Assembly: GCA_027493615.1 (NCBI GenBank)
Contig: JAOSKK010000039.1
Location: 186,001-250,000 of the forward strand
Direction: 5' to 3'
Source of the DNA: Verrucomicrobiota bacterium
Lineage (GTDB): Bacteria > Verrucomicrobiota > Verrucomicrobiia > Limisphaerales > J093
DNA: 64,000 nucleotides
Position 1 is the stretch's first letter. Every line of letters starts with the position of its first letter. Positions 19,065 through 28,831 of this stretch are shown here, in pieces. Made by a program: the position numbers and the translations under genes. The notes under the pieces are model-generated. The model ran no database searches. It was given only the letters and a program-made list of their open reading frames with translations, and had not been told where the DNA came from.

Positions 19065-20564
19065 ATGACCAAAAGGACACTCGCCACGTTGGGGACCGCG
19101 TTGGTGTTGGCCGTGCTGGCCGGCCGGCCGGCCCAGGCGCAGCAACACACGGCCACGCGCCTGGGCAGCCCGGCCACGCGGTTCGCCAAACCCCTGCACA
19201 AACCTGCGGACCTGCGGGCCCTGTTCCGGACGCCGGAACTCCAGGCCGACATTGCTGCCATCCTGTTCCAGTCCCAGTGGCCCGGGAATCTCGCCGACTT
19301 CCGCCGCGCCGCCGCCGAAGCGACGATCACCGAGATCGAGATCCCGCCCGGAACGCGCCTCCCGGCCATGTCTTCGCGCGACCGGGGCAAGCCCGTCCTG
19401 CTTCGCGATGTGCTCTGGGCCGGGAAGAAACCCATCGACGCTTACGAGTTCTCCTTCGTCTCACAAGGCCGCCGCTACCGCGTGGTGACGCCGAAGGCCT
19501 GCAGCAATTTCTGGATCGAGGATCAGGGCGCCTACGTCCCGCCGCCCCGGCCGGAGCTGCAACTGACCCTCAGCGCTCCGGCCGAGGCCACGCGTTGCGC
19601 CCAGTTCCCCGTGCGCGTCACCGTTCGCAACCGCGGCAATGTGCCGCTGACGCGGGTGCAGGTGATCGACACGTTACCCGCGGGGCTGGCCCGGGGCGAA
19701 ACGCAGGCCGTTCCGCCGCTGGACGCCGGTGCGCTCGAGCCGGGTGCCGGGCGGGAGTTCAGTTTCCCGGTGACAGCCACTGCGGCCGGGCGGCAGGCCC
19801 TTCGTGTGCGCGCGACGTCGGCAGAGGGGACCGCCGCCGAGGCGACGGCCACCACCCTGGTCCGGGCGGCGCGGTTGACCCTGCAATGTCAGGCTCCCGC
19901 TGACGTGCCGGCTGGACGACCGGTCCAAGTGTGCCTGACGGCGGGCAACACGGGCGACGCGGCCGAAACGCAGGTTCGCCTCACCCTGCCGCTGCCGCCG
20001 GGGGCCACCTGTACCGCGGTGACGGCGGGAGGCCAGGCGGCGGATGGGCAGGTGGTGTGGGAGTTGGGCGATCTGGCACCGGCCTCCAGCCACCGGGTGT
20101 GCGCCGTGTTCACCGCGCCCGAACCGGGTCGGTTGAGCTTCGCCGCCACGGTGCGGGGGGCGTGCGCGCCGGAGGCGCGGAGCGAGTGCCAGACCCAGGT
20201 CGCCGGGATTGCCGCCATACTTCTCGAAGTCGTGGATCAGGATGACCCGATCGAAGTGGGCAGCGACGAGACCTACGTGATCACGGTGACCAACCAGGGG
20301 TCGTTGCCTGACACGAATATCCGACTCGTCTGCACGCTCGAAGCGGCACAGCAGTTCGTGTCGGGGAGCGGTCCGACGGCGGTGCAGGCGCAAGGGGCGC
20401 AGGTGACGATGGCGGCACTGCCGGTGCTGGCGCCCAAAGCCCAGGCGGTGTGGCGGGTCGTGGTCAAAGCGGTGGAGGCCGGCGATGTGCGGTTCCGGGT
20501 CCAGCTTGAAAGCGACCAGGTCACCCGTCCGGTCTGGGAAACCGAGGCCACGCACCAGTACTGA
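19065..20564 (+). CDS. Secreted protein with repeated DUF11-type domains
   Basis: 499 residues, no frameshift. A signal peptide (MTKRTLATLGTALVLAVLAG, cut after AQA) precedes a unique domain of ~140 residues ending NFWIEDQGAY. Three consecutive DUF11/conserved-repeat Ig-like domains follow at about residues 155-270, 275-385 and 390-499 (VRNRGNVPLTRVQVIDTLPA; TAGNTGDAAETQVRLTLPLP; TVTNQGSLPDTNIRLVCTLE). These repeats occur in surface or outer-membrane structural proteins such as OmcB-like proteins. Paired cysteines in domains 1 and 2 could form disulfides. It ends exactly at a strong bidirectional terminator shared with the M48 gene. Confidence 0.85.
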   Translation: MTKRTLATLGTALVLAVLAGRPAQAQQHTATRLGSPATRFAKPLHKPADLRALFRTPELQADIAAILFQSQWPGNLADFRRAAAEATITEIEIPPGTRLPAMSSRDRGKPVLLRDVLWAGKKPIDAYEFSFVSQGRRYRVVTPKACSNFWIEDQGAYVPPPRPELQLTLSAPAEATRCAQFPVRVTVRNRGNVPLTRVQVIDTLPAGLARGETQAVPPLDAGALEPGAGREFSFPVTATAAGRQALRVRATSAEGTAAEATATTLVRAARLTLQCQAPADVPAGRPVQVCLTAGNTGDAAETQVRLTLPLPPGATCTAVTAGGQAADGQVVWELGDLAPASSHRVCAVFTAPEPGRLSFAATVRGACAPEARSECQTQVAGIAAILLEVVDQDDPIEVGSDETYVITVTNQGSLPDTNIRLVCTLEAAQQFVSGSGPTAVQAQGAQVTMAALPVLAPKAQAVWRVVVKAVEAGDVRFRVQLESDQVTRPVWETEATHQY

Positions 20565-20589
20565 TTTTTCGCGCCGGAGGCGCGAAAAA
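20565..20589. terminator. Bidirectional Rho-independent terminator
   Basis: A perfect 11-bp stem (TTTTTCGCGCC / GGCGCGAAAAA) with a 3-base GGA loop starts immediately after the TGA at 20562-20564. The flanking T5 and A5 make it functional on both strands, serving the convergent DUF11 (+) and M48 (-) genes. Confidence 0.9.
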
Positions 20590-20597
20590 GTGACGGG

Positions 20598-21396
20598 TCA
20601 GCGGGCCGGGCGGAACTCCTTTCGCGCCTGCGGCAGGTACTTCTGCAAGTTGGCGATGCGGTCCTCGTCGAGGGGGGTGGGTGCGCAGGAACCACAGCGT
20701 TTCGGAGCCTCCCTGTTGGCGGTTGAACTCGGCGAACCGCTGCCAGAACCCGATGGCGGCCTCGGGGTCGTACCCGGCCCGGGCCATGTAGATGAGACCG
20801 ATTTGATCCGCGCGGGCTTCCTGGCTCCGGCTGTGCGGGAGCACCCGGAGCAGTTGTGAGCCGACGCCATAGGCCGAGGAGAAGTAAGGTTCGAGGTCGG
20901 GTTTCTCGCTGCCGAGGTAGCTGCTGGCGATGCTGCCGACGGTGCCGAGGGCCATGGCTTCACTCATGCGTTCGGCGCCGTGGCGGGCGGCGGCGTGGGC
21001 GACTTCGTGGCCGATGACTGTCGCCAGGCCGGCCTCGTCCCGGGTGATGGGGAGGATTCCCGAGTAGATGCCGACCTTGCCGCCCGGCAGGCAGAAGGCA
21101 TTGGGGACGGGGCTCTCGAAGAGGACGAATTCCCACTGGGCGTTCGGGAGTTCCGCCACGGCGGCGATGCGGGCGCCGACCCGCTGAACCAGTGCCTGGT
21201 TCGCCTTGTCTTTGCTGATCGGCACCTCCTTCTTCATCTTCTCGAACTCGGTCAGGCCAAGTTGCAACTCCTCCGCCGCACTCACCAGGATGAGTTGGCG
21301 CCGGCCGGTGACGGGTTCGGTGGCGCAGCCTGCCAGGTAGAGCAGCGCCGCGGCGGCGCCGACGGTCAGGGCGAGCAAGCATTGGGCTTGTTTCAT
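20598..21396 (-). CDS. M48-family zinc metalloprotease lipoprotein, one frameshift
   Basis: ~265 residues after removing one extra base in the G6 run 20672-20677. The start MKQAQCLLALTVGAAAALLY leads to the lipobox YLAGC, so it is a lipoprotein. The zinc motif is VIGHEVAHAAARHGAERM, with a downstream zinc ligand likely in HSRSQEARADQIGLIYMARA. FCLPGGKVGIYSGIL is the typical M48 substrate strand. Relatives (LoiP/BepA/Oma1 type) degrade damaged envelope proteins. The corrected C-terminus reads LDEDRIANLQKYLPQARKEF. Confidence 0.9.
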
Positions 21397-21755
21397 GCGT
21401 CGAGTGTAAGTCGGCCGGCGGCTCGGGCAAGCCGCGAACGGAAGGGGAAGGGCGAAGGGCGAAGGGCGAGGGGCGAAGGGCGAAGGGGGAAGGGAAGTGC
21501 CAAGCTCAAAGGGCAAGGCTCAAGGGAGGTTCCAACAGTCCAAGTAACGGGATCGGCCGAACCCGGGCGGGCAAGGCGGGCGGCGCGGCGCACCCTTATG
21601 AACAAGCTTGGAGACCGTATCAGTGCGCCGGCTTCCAGCGGCGCTTTTCGTTCACCGCGCCCCTCCGCCCTCACGCCAAGCGGCGGTGAACCGCGCAGGA
21701 TCCAGCGCGCGGGAGACCGTCGCCGCGGTTCAGGCAAGTCGGGGGATGCGCCGGG
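21397..21755. other. Non-coding stretch with GCGAAGG-type simple repeats
   Basis: No gene recognised. 21440-21496 is a purine-rich degenerate tandem array of GAAGGGC/GCGAAGG units, directly upstream of the M48 gene. 21630-21650 has GCGCCGGCTTCCAGCGGCGC, related to repeat family R5. The rest shows no motif I can name; it should contain the M48 promoter. Confidence 0.6.
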
Positions 21756-24045
21756 TCAGGGAACCTGCCGGGCAGCGGCGGGCTGGCCGTCGAGGCAGGC
21801 GCGCAGGGTGGCGAGGAGGTGGGCGGAGGCGAACGGTTTCTGCAGGAAGTTCACGCCTTCCCGGAGGCCGAGGTCGCGACCGGCGACTTCGTCGGAATGC
21901 CCGCTCATATAAAGCACTTTGAGGCGGGGCTGCTCGAGTTGGAGTTGCTCGGCGAGCCGTCGGCCGGACAGTCCGCCGGACATGACGAGATCGGTCAGGA
22001 GCAGGTCCACGGCGCCGGCGTGTTGTCGCCACAGGGCGAGGGCGAGCTGGCCGTCGGCGGCTTCGAGCACGCGGTAGCCGGCGCGCTTGAGGATGCGCGA
22101 GGTAACGGAGAGGAGGCCGGGTTCGTCCTCGGCCACGAGGATCGTTTCGGTACCGCCGCCGGGGCGGGGCGTGGTTTCGGCGGGGCGCGAGGGGGGACGG
22201 GAGCGGGTGCGGTGGCGAGGCGGGGCAGGTGGATGTGGAAGGAAGTGCCCTGGCCGAGGTGGCTATCGACCTCGATCCAGCCGTGGTGTTGCTCGACGAT
22301 GCCGTACACGGTGGCGAGGCCGAGGCCGGTACCCTGGCCGGCGGGTTTGGTGGTGAAGAAGGGCTCGAAGAGGCGCGGCAGATGCTCGGGGGCGATGCCG
22401 TGGCCGGTGTCGCAGACGCTGAGGCGCAGGAAGCATCCGGGGCGCACGCCGGGGGGAGGACGGCGTCGACCTCGAGGGTTCGCTCGCGCAGTTCGAGGGT
22501 GAGCTGGCCGCCTTGGGGCATGGCGTCACGGGCGTTGATGACGAGGTTGAGCAGGACCTGTTCGAGCAGGCTGCGGTCGCCGTGGGTTGGGGCACCGCCC
22601 GGGAGGAGGAGGGTACGCAGCTCGATGGTTTCGCCGATGAGGCGGCGGAGCATCTGGCTCATGGCGGTGACGATTTCGTTGAGGTCCAACGGCTCGAGGC
22701 AGAGCGTGGTGCGGCGGCTGAAGGTGAGGAGGCGGCGGGTGAGGTTGGCGGCGCGTTCGGCGGCGGCGGCGATCTGGGCGAGTTCTTCGGTCTGGGTGGC
22801 GCTGAGGTCGGGCGCGGCGCGGAGCAAGCCGGTGTGCATGAGGATCACGGAGAGCAGGTTGTTGAAGTCGTGGGCAACGCCGCCGGCCAACTGGCCGAAG
22901 GCCTGCATTTTCTGGGCCTGGCGGAACCGGGCCTCGAGTTCCTTGCGGCGCGTGATGTCCTGCTGGATCGCGATGAAGTGGGTGATGTGCCCCCGGGTGT
23001 TGCGGAGGGGGGTGATGCTGAGCTCGGCGGGATAGAGGCTGCCGTCCTTGCGCTGGTTGACGATCTCGCCCTGCCACTGTTGGCCGGCGAGGATGGTGTC
23101 CCAGAGGGCGCGGTAGAAGGCCTGGTCCTGCCGGCCGGACCGGACCAGGTCGCGGGGGTTGCGGCCCCGCACCTCGTCGAGGCCGAAACCGGTGGTGGCG
23201 GAGAAGGCGGCGTTGACCCACAGGATGGCGCCGGTGGGGTCGGTGATGACGATGGCGTTGGCGGCGGCCTCGAGGGCGGCGCTTTGGAGGGAGAGCCATT
23301 CGAGGGTGCGCTTGCGCTCGGTGATGTCGCGGGCGAAGCAGAACCAGCGGCCGCCGGCGTGCGGCAGCCAATTGACACTGAGTTCGACATCGACCGGTTG
23401 ACCGTCGTGCCGGGTCAGGCGCCACTCACATCCGGGGGCGCCGGACTGGCGGAAGCGGTCCAGGAGCGCCGTGGCGTCGGTCGGGGCGCCTTGAGGGTCC
23501 AGCTCGGCCAGGGTCCGGCCGAGCAGTACGGACCGTTCGTAGCCGGTGAGCCGGCAGAAGGCTTCGTTGACCTCGAGGAAGCGGCCCTCGCGGTCCAGGA
23601 GGCAGAAGCCATCCATGGCGGTGCGCAGGATGGCGGCCTGCTCCTCGTGACTTTGGCGCAAGCGGAGCTCGGTCTGGTGGCGGTGGAGCGCCATTTCGAT
23701 CGCGGTTCGCAGATCGAGTTCGGAGAACGGCTTGACGAGGTAGCCGAACGGTTCGGCGAGCTTGGCCCGGCTCAGCGTGTCGGCGTCGGCGAAGGCCGTG
23801 AGGAAGACGACCGGCAGACCGGACTGCTGGCGGATGGCCTGGGCCGCGGCGATGCCGTCGAGTTGGCCGGCGAGATGGATGTCCATCAGCACGAGGTCCG
23901 GTTGGAGTTGTCCGGCCAGGGCGACGGCCTCTTCACCGCGGGCGGTGGTGGCCAGGGGTTCGTAACCCAGCGCGGTCAACTGCCGCCGGATGTCGAGGGC
24001 CACAATGGCCTCGTCCTCGACGATGAGAATCCTTGGGGTGCTCAT
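21756..24045 (-). CDS. Hybrid sensor histidine kinase REC-PAS-PAS-HisKA-HATPase-REC (frameshifted)
   Basis: ~763 residues. The order is an N-terminal receiver (ILIVEDEAIVALDI; phospho-Asp in LVLMDIHLAG; Lys in YLVKPFSELD), PAS 1 (~155-265), PAS 2 (~280-400), HisKA with the H-box GGVAHDFNNLLSVILMHTG, HATPase_c (NLVINARDAMPQGG; DTGHGI; GTGLGLATVYGIVEQ) and a C-terminal receiver (LLLTDLVMSGG; FLQKPF). One base is missing in the G6 run 22451-22456, and one more shift is needed near 22150-22200. It carries no DNA-binding output. It overlaps the upstream kinase by ATGA and is the last gene of a three-kinase operon. Confidence 0.88.
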
Positions 24046-25511
24046 GGCGTGAGCGTGCCGGGGGGTGTTTCTGCACATGCGCCCGGCGCTGCGGCGGGCC
24101 GGAAGGTGATGGTGAAGTGTGCCCCCGGCCCCGGTTCGATGGCCAGAGTGCCTTCCAGTTGGCGCGTCAGGTCGGTGACCAGTTGGAGGCCCAGCGACCG
24201 CAAGTGGTCGGGGTCGAAGGTGTCGGGCAAGCCCACGCCGGTGTCCCGGACGGACAGGCGGAGTTCGGGCCGGGGGTGGAGGGGCTGCAATGCCACGCGG
24301 ACCTCTCCGGAGGCGCCCTGCGGGAAGGCATGCTTGAGGCTGTTGGAGACGAGTTCATTGACGATGAGGCCGCAGGGGATGGCCTGGGCGGGGTCCAGCC
24401 AGACGGGGGCGATGTCGAGATGGAGTTGCACGGTGCCTGGTTGTCCCGCGATGGAGCGGAACAACTGGGCACAGAGCCGTTCGAGGTAAGGGCGCAGGGG
24501 GACCCGGGCCAGGTTGTCGGCTCGATAGAGGGTTTCGTGCAACAGTGCCATGGAGCGGATGCGATGCTGCATGTCCTGGAGCACGGCGCGGGTGAGGGGG
24601 TGATCGATGCCGGCGGCTTCGAGTCGCAGGAGGCTGGAGATGATCTGGAGGTTGTTTTTGACGCGGTGGTGGACTTCGCGGAGGAGGGCCTCCTTCTCGT
24701 GCAGCGAGTCGCGGAGGGCGGCCTCGGCATGTTTGCGCGCGCTGATGTCGGTGTGCGTGCCGAGGAGCCGGAGCGGTCGGCCGTCTGCCGAGCGGGCGAC
24801 GAGTTGGCCGACGGAGAGGAGCCACTTCCACTGGCCGTCGGCGGTGCGCTGGCGGTATTCGATCCGGTGTTCGGTGCGGCGGCCGGCGAGGTAGTCTTCG
24901 TAGGCCTGGCGCACGGCGGGCCGGTCGTCCGGATGGGTGCGGGCCACCCACGCCGCATAGTCTTCGTGGAAGGACGCGGGGTCTTCGCCCAGCAGGCGGG
25001 CGTATTCGGGGCTCACCACGCACTCGCCGGTCTGGAGGTTGAGATCGTAGAGTCCCTGGTGGGCAGCCGCGAGGGCCAGGCGCAACCGCTCCTCGCTCGT
25101 CCGGAGGGCCCGTTGCGCAGCCTGCGGCGCGGTCTGGTCGCTGAAGACGAGCGCCACGCCCTGGATGGCGCCGGACTCATCTCGAATGGGGGCGGCGTTG
25201 TGGGCCACGGGGCGGCGGCTGCCGTCCCGGGCGACCAGCAGGGCGTCGCTTCCGCCCACGACGGCGCCGTGGCGCAGGACGGTCTGGGTGAGCCCGGCCA
25301 GCGGTGTGGCGGAGCGCTCGTCCAGCAGGGAGAACACCGTTTCGAGCGGCTGGCCGCGGGCCTCGGTTCCCGTCCAGCCGGTCAGCCGTTCGGCTTCGGG
25401 ATTCAGCTCGAGCACGGCCCCGTGGAGGTCGGTCGTGATGACGCCTTCGCCGAGGCTCGCGAGGGTGGCCCGGAGCCGCGAGACCGTGATGGGGTCGGGC
25501 GGGGAGGTCAT
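24042..25511 (-). CDS. PAS-PAS sensor kinase with HisKA_2-type phosphoacceptor domain
   Basis: 489 residues, no frameshift. Two PAS domains (~8-125 and ~135-265; the second with the PAC-like segment EYRQRTADGQWKWLLSVGQL) precede the HisKA_2 phosphoacceptor region EVHHRVKNNLQIISSLLRL. The HATPase follows (CGLIVNELVSNSLKHAFPQG, RDTGVGLP, LGLQLVTDLTRQLEGT). No membrane segment is visible, so it is probably cytoplasmic. Kinases of this class often phosphorylate stand-alone or N-terminal receivers, and the next gene begins with one, making it the obvious partner. Overlaps on both sides are ATGA-type. Confidence 0.9.
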   Translation of the reverse strand: MTSPPDPITVSRLRATLASLGEGVITTDLHGAVLELNPEAERLTGWTGTEARGQPLETVFSLLDERSATPLAGLTQTVLRHGAVVGGSDALLVARDGSRRPVAHNAAPIRDESGAIQGVALVFSDQTAPQAAQRALRTSEERLRLALAAAHQGLYDLNLQTGECVVSPEYARLLGEDPASFHEDYAAWVARTHPDDRPAVRQAYEDYLAGRRTEHRIEYRQRTADGQWKWLLSVGQLVARSADGRPLRLLGTHTDISARKHAEAALRDSLHEKEALLREVHHRVKNNLQIISSLLRLEAAGIDHPLTRAVLQDMQHRIRSMALLHETLYRADNLARVPLRPYLERLCAQLFRSIAGQPGTVQLHLDIAPVWLDPAQAIPCGLIVNELVSNSLKHAFPQGASGEVRVALQPLHPRPELRLSVRDTGVGLPDTFDPDHLRSLGLQLVTDLTRQLEGTLAIEPGPGAHFTITFRPAAAPGACAETPPGTLTP

Positions 25512-26744
25512 CCGGAACCTCCGGGACCGGGGGTGGGCGCGTTCCCGGCGCGGGGAGCGGCGGTGCTGGCGCGGCTTTCGTTTCGGGCAGGTAGAGGGTG
25601 AAGGCGCTGCCCCGGCCGGGCTCGCTGGCGACGGTCACGGCGCCGCGATGGGCCTGGACGATGCCCAAGACGACGGAAAGCCCCAGCCCGCGCCCGGCCA
25701 GCTTGCGCGAGAAGAAGGGGTCGAAGACCTGGTTGAGGTCGGGCGCCGCGATGCCGCCGCCGCTGTCTCGGACCTCGAGCCGCACGTAGGCTGGCTCCTG
25801 CGGCTGCCATTCGACGGGGAACCGGTGAGCCGTCGGAATGGCGGTGGGCGCGACGCGGGAGAGTTCGAGTTGGATGGCGCCGGGACCATCTCCGAAGGCC
25901 TCGACGGCGTTGGTGACCAAATGGCCGAGGACCTCCTGAAGCTGATCGGCGTTGGCGCAGACCACGAGGCGGGAATCGGGCAGGACGGCATCGAGCGTTT
26001 GGTCGCGACGCAACCCGGTGCGGAGGGAGGGCAGGCAATGGCGCACGAAGCCGACCAGTTCCAGCGGTTGGTACGGCACCGGGGTCTGTCCGAGGTAAGT
26101 CAGCATCAGGCCGCTGATGTCGGCGGCCCGTCGGGCGGCCTCCAGGGCTTCGGTCAGGAAGACGCGGGAGCTCTCGTCGCGGGGGCCATCTTCGAGGGCG
26201 AGTTCGAGGTTGCCCATGACGGCGCCGAGGAGGCTGTTGAAGCGGTGGGCGATGGCCCCGGCCATCCGGCCCAGGCTGTCGGCCTTCTGGACTTGGTGGC
26301 GGCGGCGGTCCTCCTCGGCCTGTTCCGCGTCCGCCTGTTTGCTGCGGGTGATGTCATGGATCACCATGCGGCGCAGGGAGGGATCGGAGGTCGGGGTCGC
26401 GGCCCGGTTGGTCTCGAGCCGGACCCATCGCGGGGCGGGGTCCCCGGCTAACAGCCGCACCTCGCAGACCTCCGGCCCCCGGTGGCGGTGACGTCCTGCC
26501 AATGTTGTTCGTAGCGGCGTTGATCGGCCAGGGCCACCCGATGGCGGAAGGCCGTTCCCGGCAGGGCGTCGGGGCGGGTGCCGAGCAGCCTGGCGGCGGC
26601 GAGGTTGGCGTCCTGGATGCGGCCTTGTCCATCGAGAACGAGGTAGCCTGCCGGAGCCTGTTCGTAGAGATCCAGGTAGCGGTTCCGGGAGGCCTCGAGG
26701 GCGGCTTGCGCACGCCGCAATGCCTCGATCTCCTGCTTACTCAT
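25508..26744 (-). CDS. PAS sensor histidine kinase (frameshifted at both ends)
   Basis: ~412 residues. PAS domain at ~15-130 (LYEQAPAGYLVLDGQGRIQD), a short coiled coil, then a phosphoacceptor-like segment GAIAHRFNSLLGAVMGNLEL, with His in the AHRFN motif that replaces the usual AHDFN. The HATPase follows (HLVTNAVEAFGDGPG, RDSGGGI, GRGLGLSVVLGIVQAHRGA). One base is missing from the C5 run 26476-26480, and one shift near 25550 restores the end at 25508, where TGA overlaps the next ATG. It is the first gene of the kinase operon and is preceded by a short leader reading frame with a consensus Shine-Dalgarno. Confidence 0.82.
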
Positions 26745-26817
26745 GGCTCGCGTTGGTCACTGCCTTGCCGTCGGGCTCCTTTCTGCTCAGGGCCTTGTCC
26801 GCCTGCCCACCCGCCAT
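26737..26817 (-). CDS. 26-residue leader reading frame before the kinase operon
   Basis: An AGGAGGT box (26821-26827) sits at ideal spacing before the ATG at 26817. The frame runs 26 codons (MAGGQADKALSRKEPDGK at its start) and stops with a TAA that overlaps the kinase start (ATGAGTAAG). It may be a translated leader coupled to the kinase. Alternatively it is the true N-terminus of the kinase, split off by another single-base error. It has no recognisable domain. Confidence 0.45.
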   Translation of the reverse strand: MAGGQADKALSRKEPDGKAVTNASHE

Positions 26818-27045
26818 GTTACCTCCTGGACCCGCGTCGGACCCGGCATGTGTAATCCTGGACGGGAGCCAGGTCAACCCCGGTCGGTTCCTCGCTGCGA
26901 CCCAGGCACTGGAGAGAAGACGCCGGCGGGATGGGGTTCGCCAGGGGGACAGCGGCAGGTGGGCTTGCCGCGCTTACGGGCGCAGAAGGCGAAGGGAACC
27001 CTGGATCCTGGGGCGTCCCGCTGCAGGGCGCGCATTCTGGCGGAG

Positions 27046-28604
27046 TCATCCGAGTCCACGACCCCACGACCCCACGAGTTCGCCGTGCGGCGACCACAGC
27101 CGCTCTTCGCCGGGCACAAGATTCCGGTCCCCCTCCGCTTGCCCGGACCGAGAAGGCTTCCCACGGGCGGCTTCAGGGGTTGGCAACCCCCGGGCGCGTT
27201 CCCAGGTGGCCATGTCCTCAAGCGAGGCAGAGGCGCGGATTTCGGAATGGCCGTCCGCGAAGACGTAGGTTCGGCACAGCTTGCCGCGGACGCTCACCCA
27301 CGGTTCGCGTTCCCGGGCGACAATGGTGGTTGCGGGATCGGTGACATCGGTGAAGCGTCCCTGGAAAGTGATCTCGACGGCGTCCTCGCCGAGAGGATGA
27401 GGTTCCTCGCGCTCGGGAAGAAAGGGACGGGCCGCGGCGAGTGTCGTGGGAACTGATCACCGTGGTTGCTGGCGTAGAGGTGCATGGCCAGGGCCCATTG
27501 CTTGGACGCATTCAGTTTCGCGATGCCCAGCGTCTTCTCCGCTTCGGCGGCGACGGGGTCGAGATCGGATGCCTCGGAGCCAGGGGCGGGGGCGGTGTTC
27601 GCCTGGGCGGCGCGGAGCGCCTGGAGTTCGCGTTCGAGGGCTGCGGCGCGGGTCAGGTCGGCCCGCATCCGACCGATCTCGCCGCGGAGCCGCAGCAGTT
27701 CGAGGCGGTCGGCGCGCAGCCGCTCGAGTTCGGCGGCATCGGCCGCCTGTTTGGCCCGTTCGGCATCGCTGGGCGAGGAGCGGGTGGCTTCCGTGAGTTG
27801 CGCGGCGAGCGTGCGGCTCTCGGTGCGGAGTTGGCTCAGCGTGACCTGCTGATAGGTGAGGGGCGTGGCCACGGCGGCCACGGCCAGGGCGGACCAGGCG
27901 ATCTTGGCTTTCATGAGGGCAAGGGTTTCGAGGATTCCGATGGTTCCGGCGGCGGCCAGGGAAGCAACGGGAATGGTGGCGGCGAGCCCGGCCGGGGCAA
28001 CTTGGGAGCCGGCCAGGACCAGCGCGGCGGCCAGCGTGTCGGAGGTGGCGACGATACCGCGGCGTTTGAACCAGTCGCGCAGTCGTTCCAGGGCGCGGCT
28101 GACGCGCTTGCGCGCGGTGTCCGGGTTCACGCCGAGGGCGGTTCCCACCTCGGCCAAGCTGCGGCCGGAGAGGAAACGCAGGGCGATGGCGTCGCGGTCG
28201 GTGCCGCTCAGCGCTGCCAGGGCCGCGTCCAGTTGCGGGAGCAGGCGGTCCACCTCGACCGCGGTCTCCGGAGGGGTTTGCGGGAGTTGGGCATCGTTCA
28301 TGGCTCGCTCCTCGCGTTCGGCGCGGCGGCGGTTACTGCGGTTGACCTTGTAGGCGGCCAGGCATGCCGCACGGTGGAGCCAGCCGGGCAGGATGGTGCG
28401 AGGCGGCAGGCGGCGGGCCTTGCGGGCCAAGTCGGCGAAGACGGTCTGGGCAACGTCGCGCGCCAGGTCGGCGTCGCCGGTGATCCGCCGGGCAGCCGCC
28501 CACGTCAGGTTGAGGTGCCGACGGACCAGTTCGGCGAAGGCGTCTTCGGCGCCTTCCACGGCATAGCGGCGGAGCAGTTCGGCGTCGTCGTTCATGTTCG
28601 TCAT
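27046..28604 (-). CDS. ECF-type sigma factor with long membrane/coiled-coil/prepilin-like extension (one frameshift)
   Basis: ~518 residues, over twice the ECF norm. Region 2 (AFAELVRRHLNLTWAAARRI, DVAQTVFADLARKARRLP) and region 4 (LAEVGTALGVNPDTARKRV) occupy residues ~8-180. Then come small-residue-rich segments, a probable membrane helix (KIAWSALAVAAVATPLTY), a coiled coil of ~100 residues, and a segment (KLNASKQWALAMHLYASNHG, then DQFP) resembling the post-helix part of verrucomicrobial prepilin-type proteins. One missing base near 27448 is needed to continue into DAVEITFQGRFTDVTDPATT and the stop at 27046. The extension could act as an in-built anti-sigma or membrane tether. No separate anti-sigma gene is adjacent. 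Confidence 0.78.
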
Positions 28605-28753
28605 GAGGAACACCCGCCGGATGGAAAACCGGACAGGGGGTTCCGGCAGCGCGCGGGAGGTTCCCGGCCCGGATAGTCCATGGTCCACAAGAAACCGCAA
28701 CCGACAGCCGGCGGACGAAGCGAACTGCTTGGTCGCTCGTCTGGGGCTTGCGT

Positions 28754-28831
28754 CGCCTCCTGACGTCGGCGCCTACGGGGGGTATGGACACCGCCTCCTG
28801 ACGTCGGCGCCTACGGGGGGTATGTGGACAC
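28754..28831. repeat. Tandem direct repeat of the R2 element
   Basis: Two head-to-tail units of 38 and 40 bases (28754-28791, 28792-28831), each starting CGCCTCCTGACGTCGGCGCC and continuing TACGGGGGGTATG. The second copy contains the stop codon (TAG on minus, 28811-28813) of the SGNH-type gene, so the repeat has reached or created the end of that coding region. Confidence 0.88.

Noticed and set aside
26818..27045. A further small gene between the kinase operon and the sigma factor
   Set aside because: Open frames on both strands lack start signals and family features apart from the leader with AGGAGGT already listed.
28754..28831. Possible CRISPR array
   Set aside because: Only two head-to-tail units without spacers; the same sequence occurs singly elsewhere and there are no cas genes.
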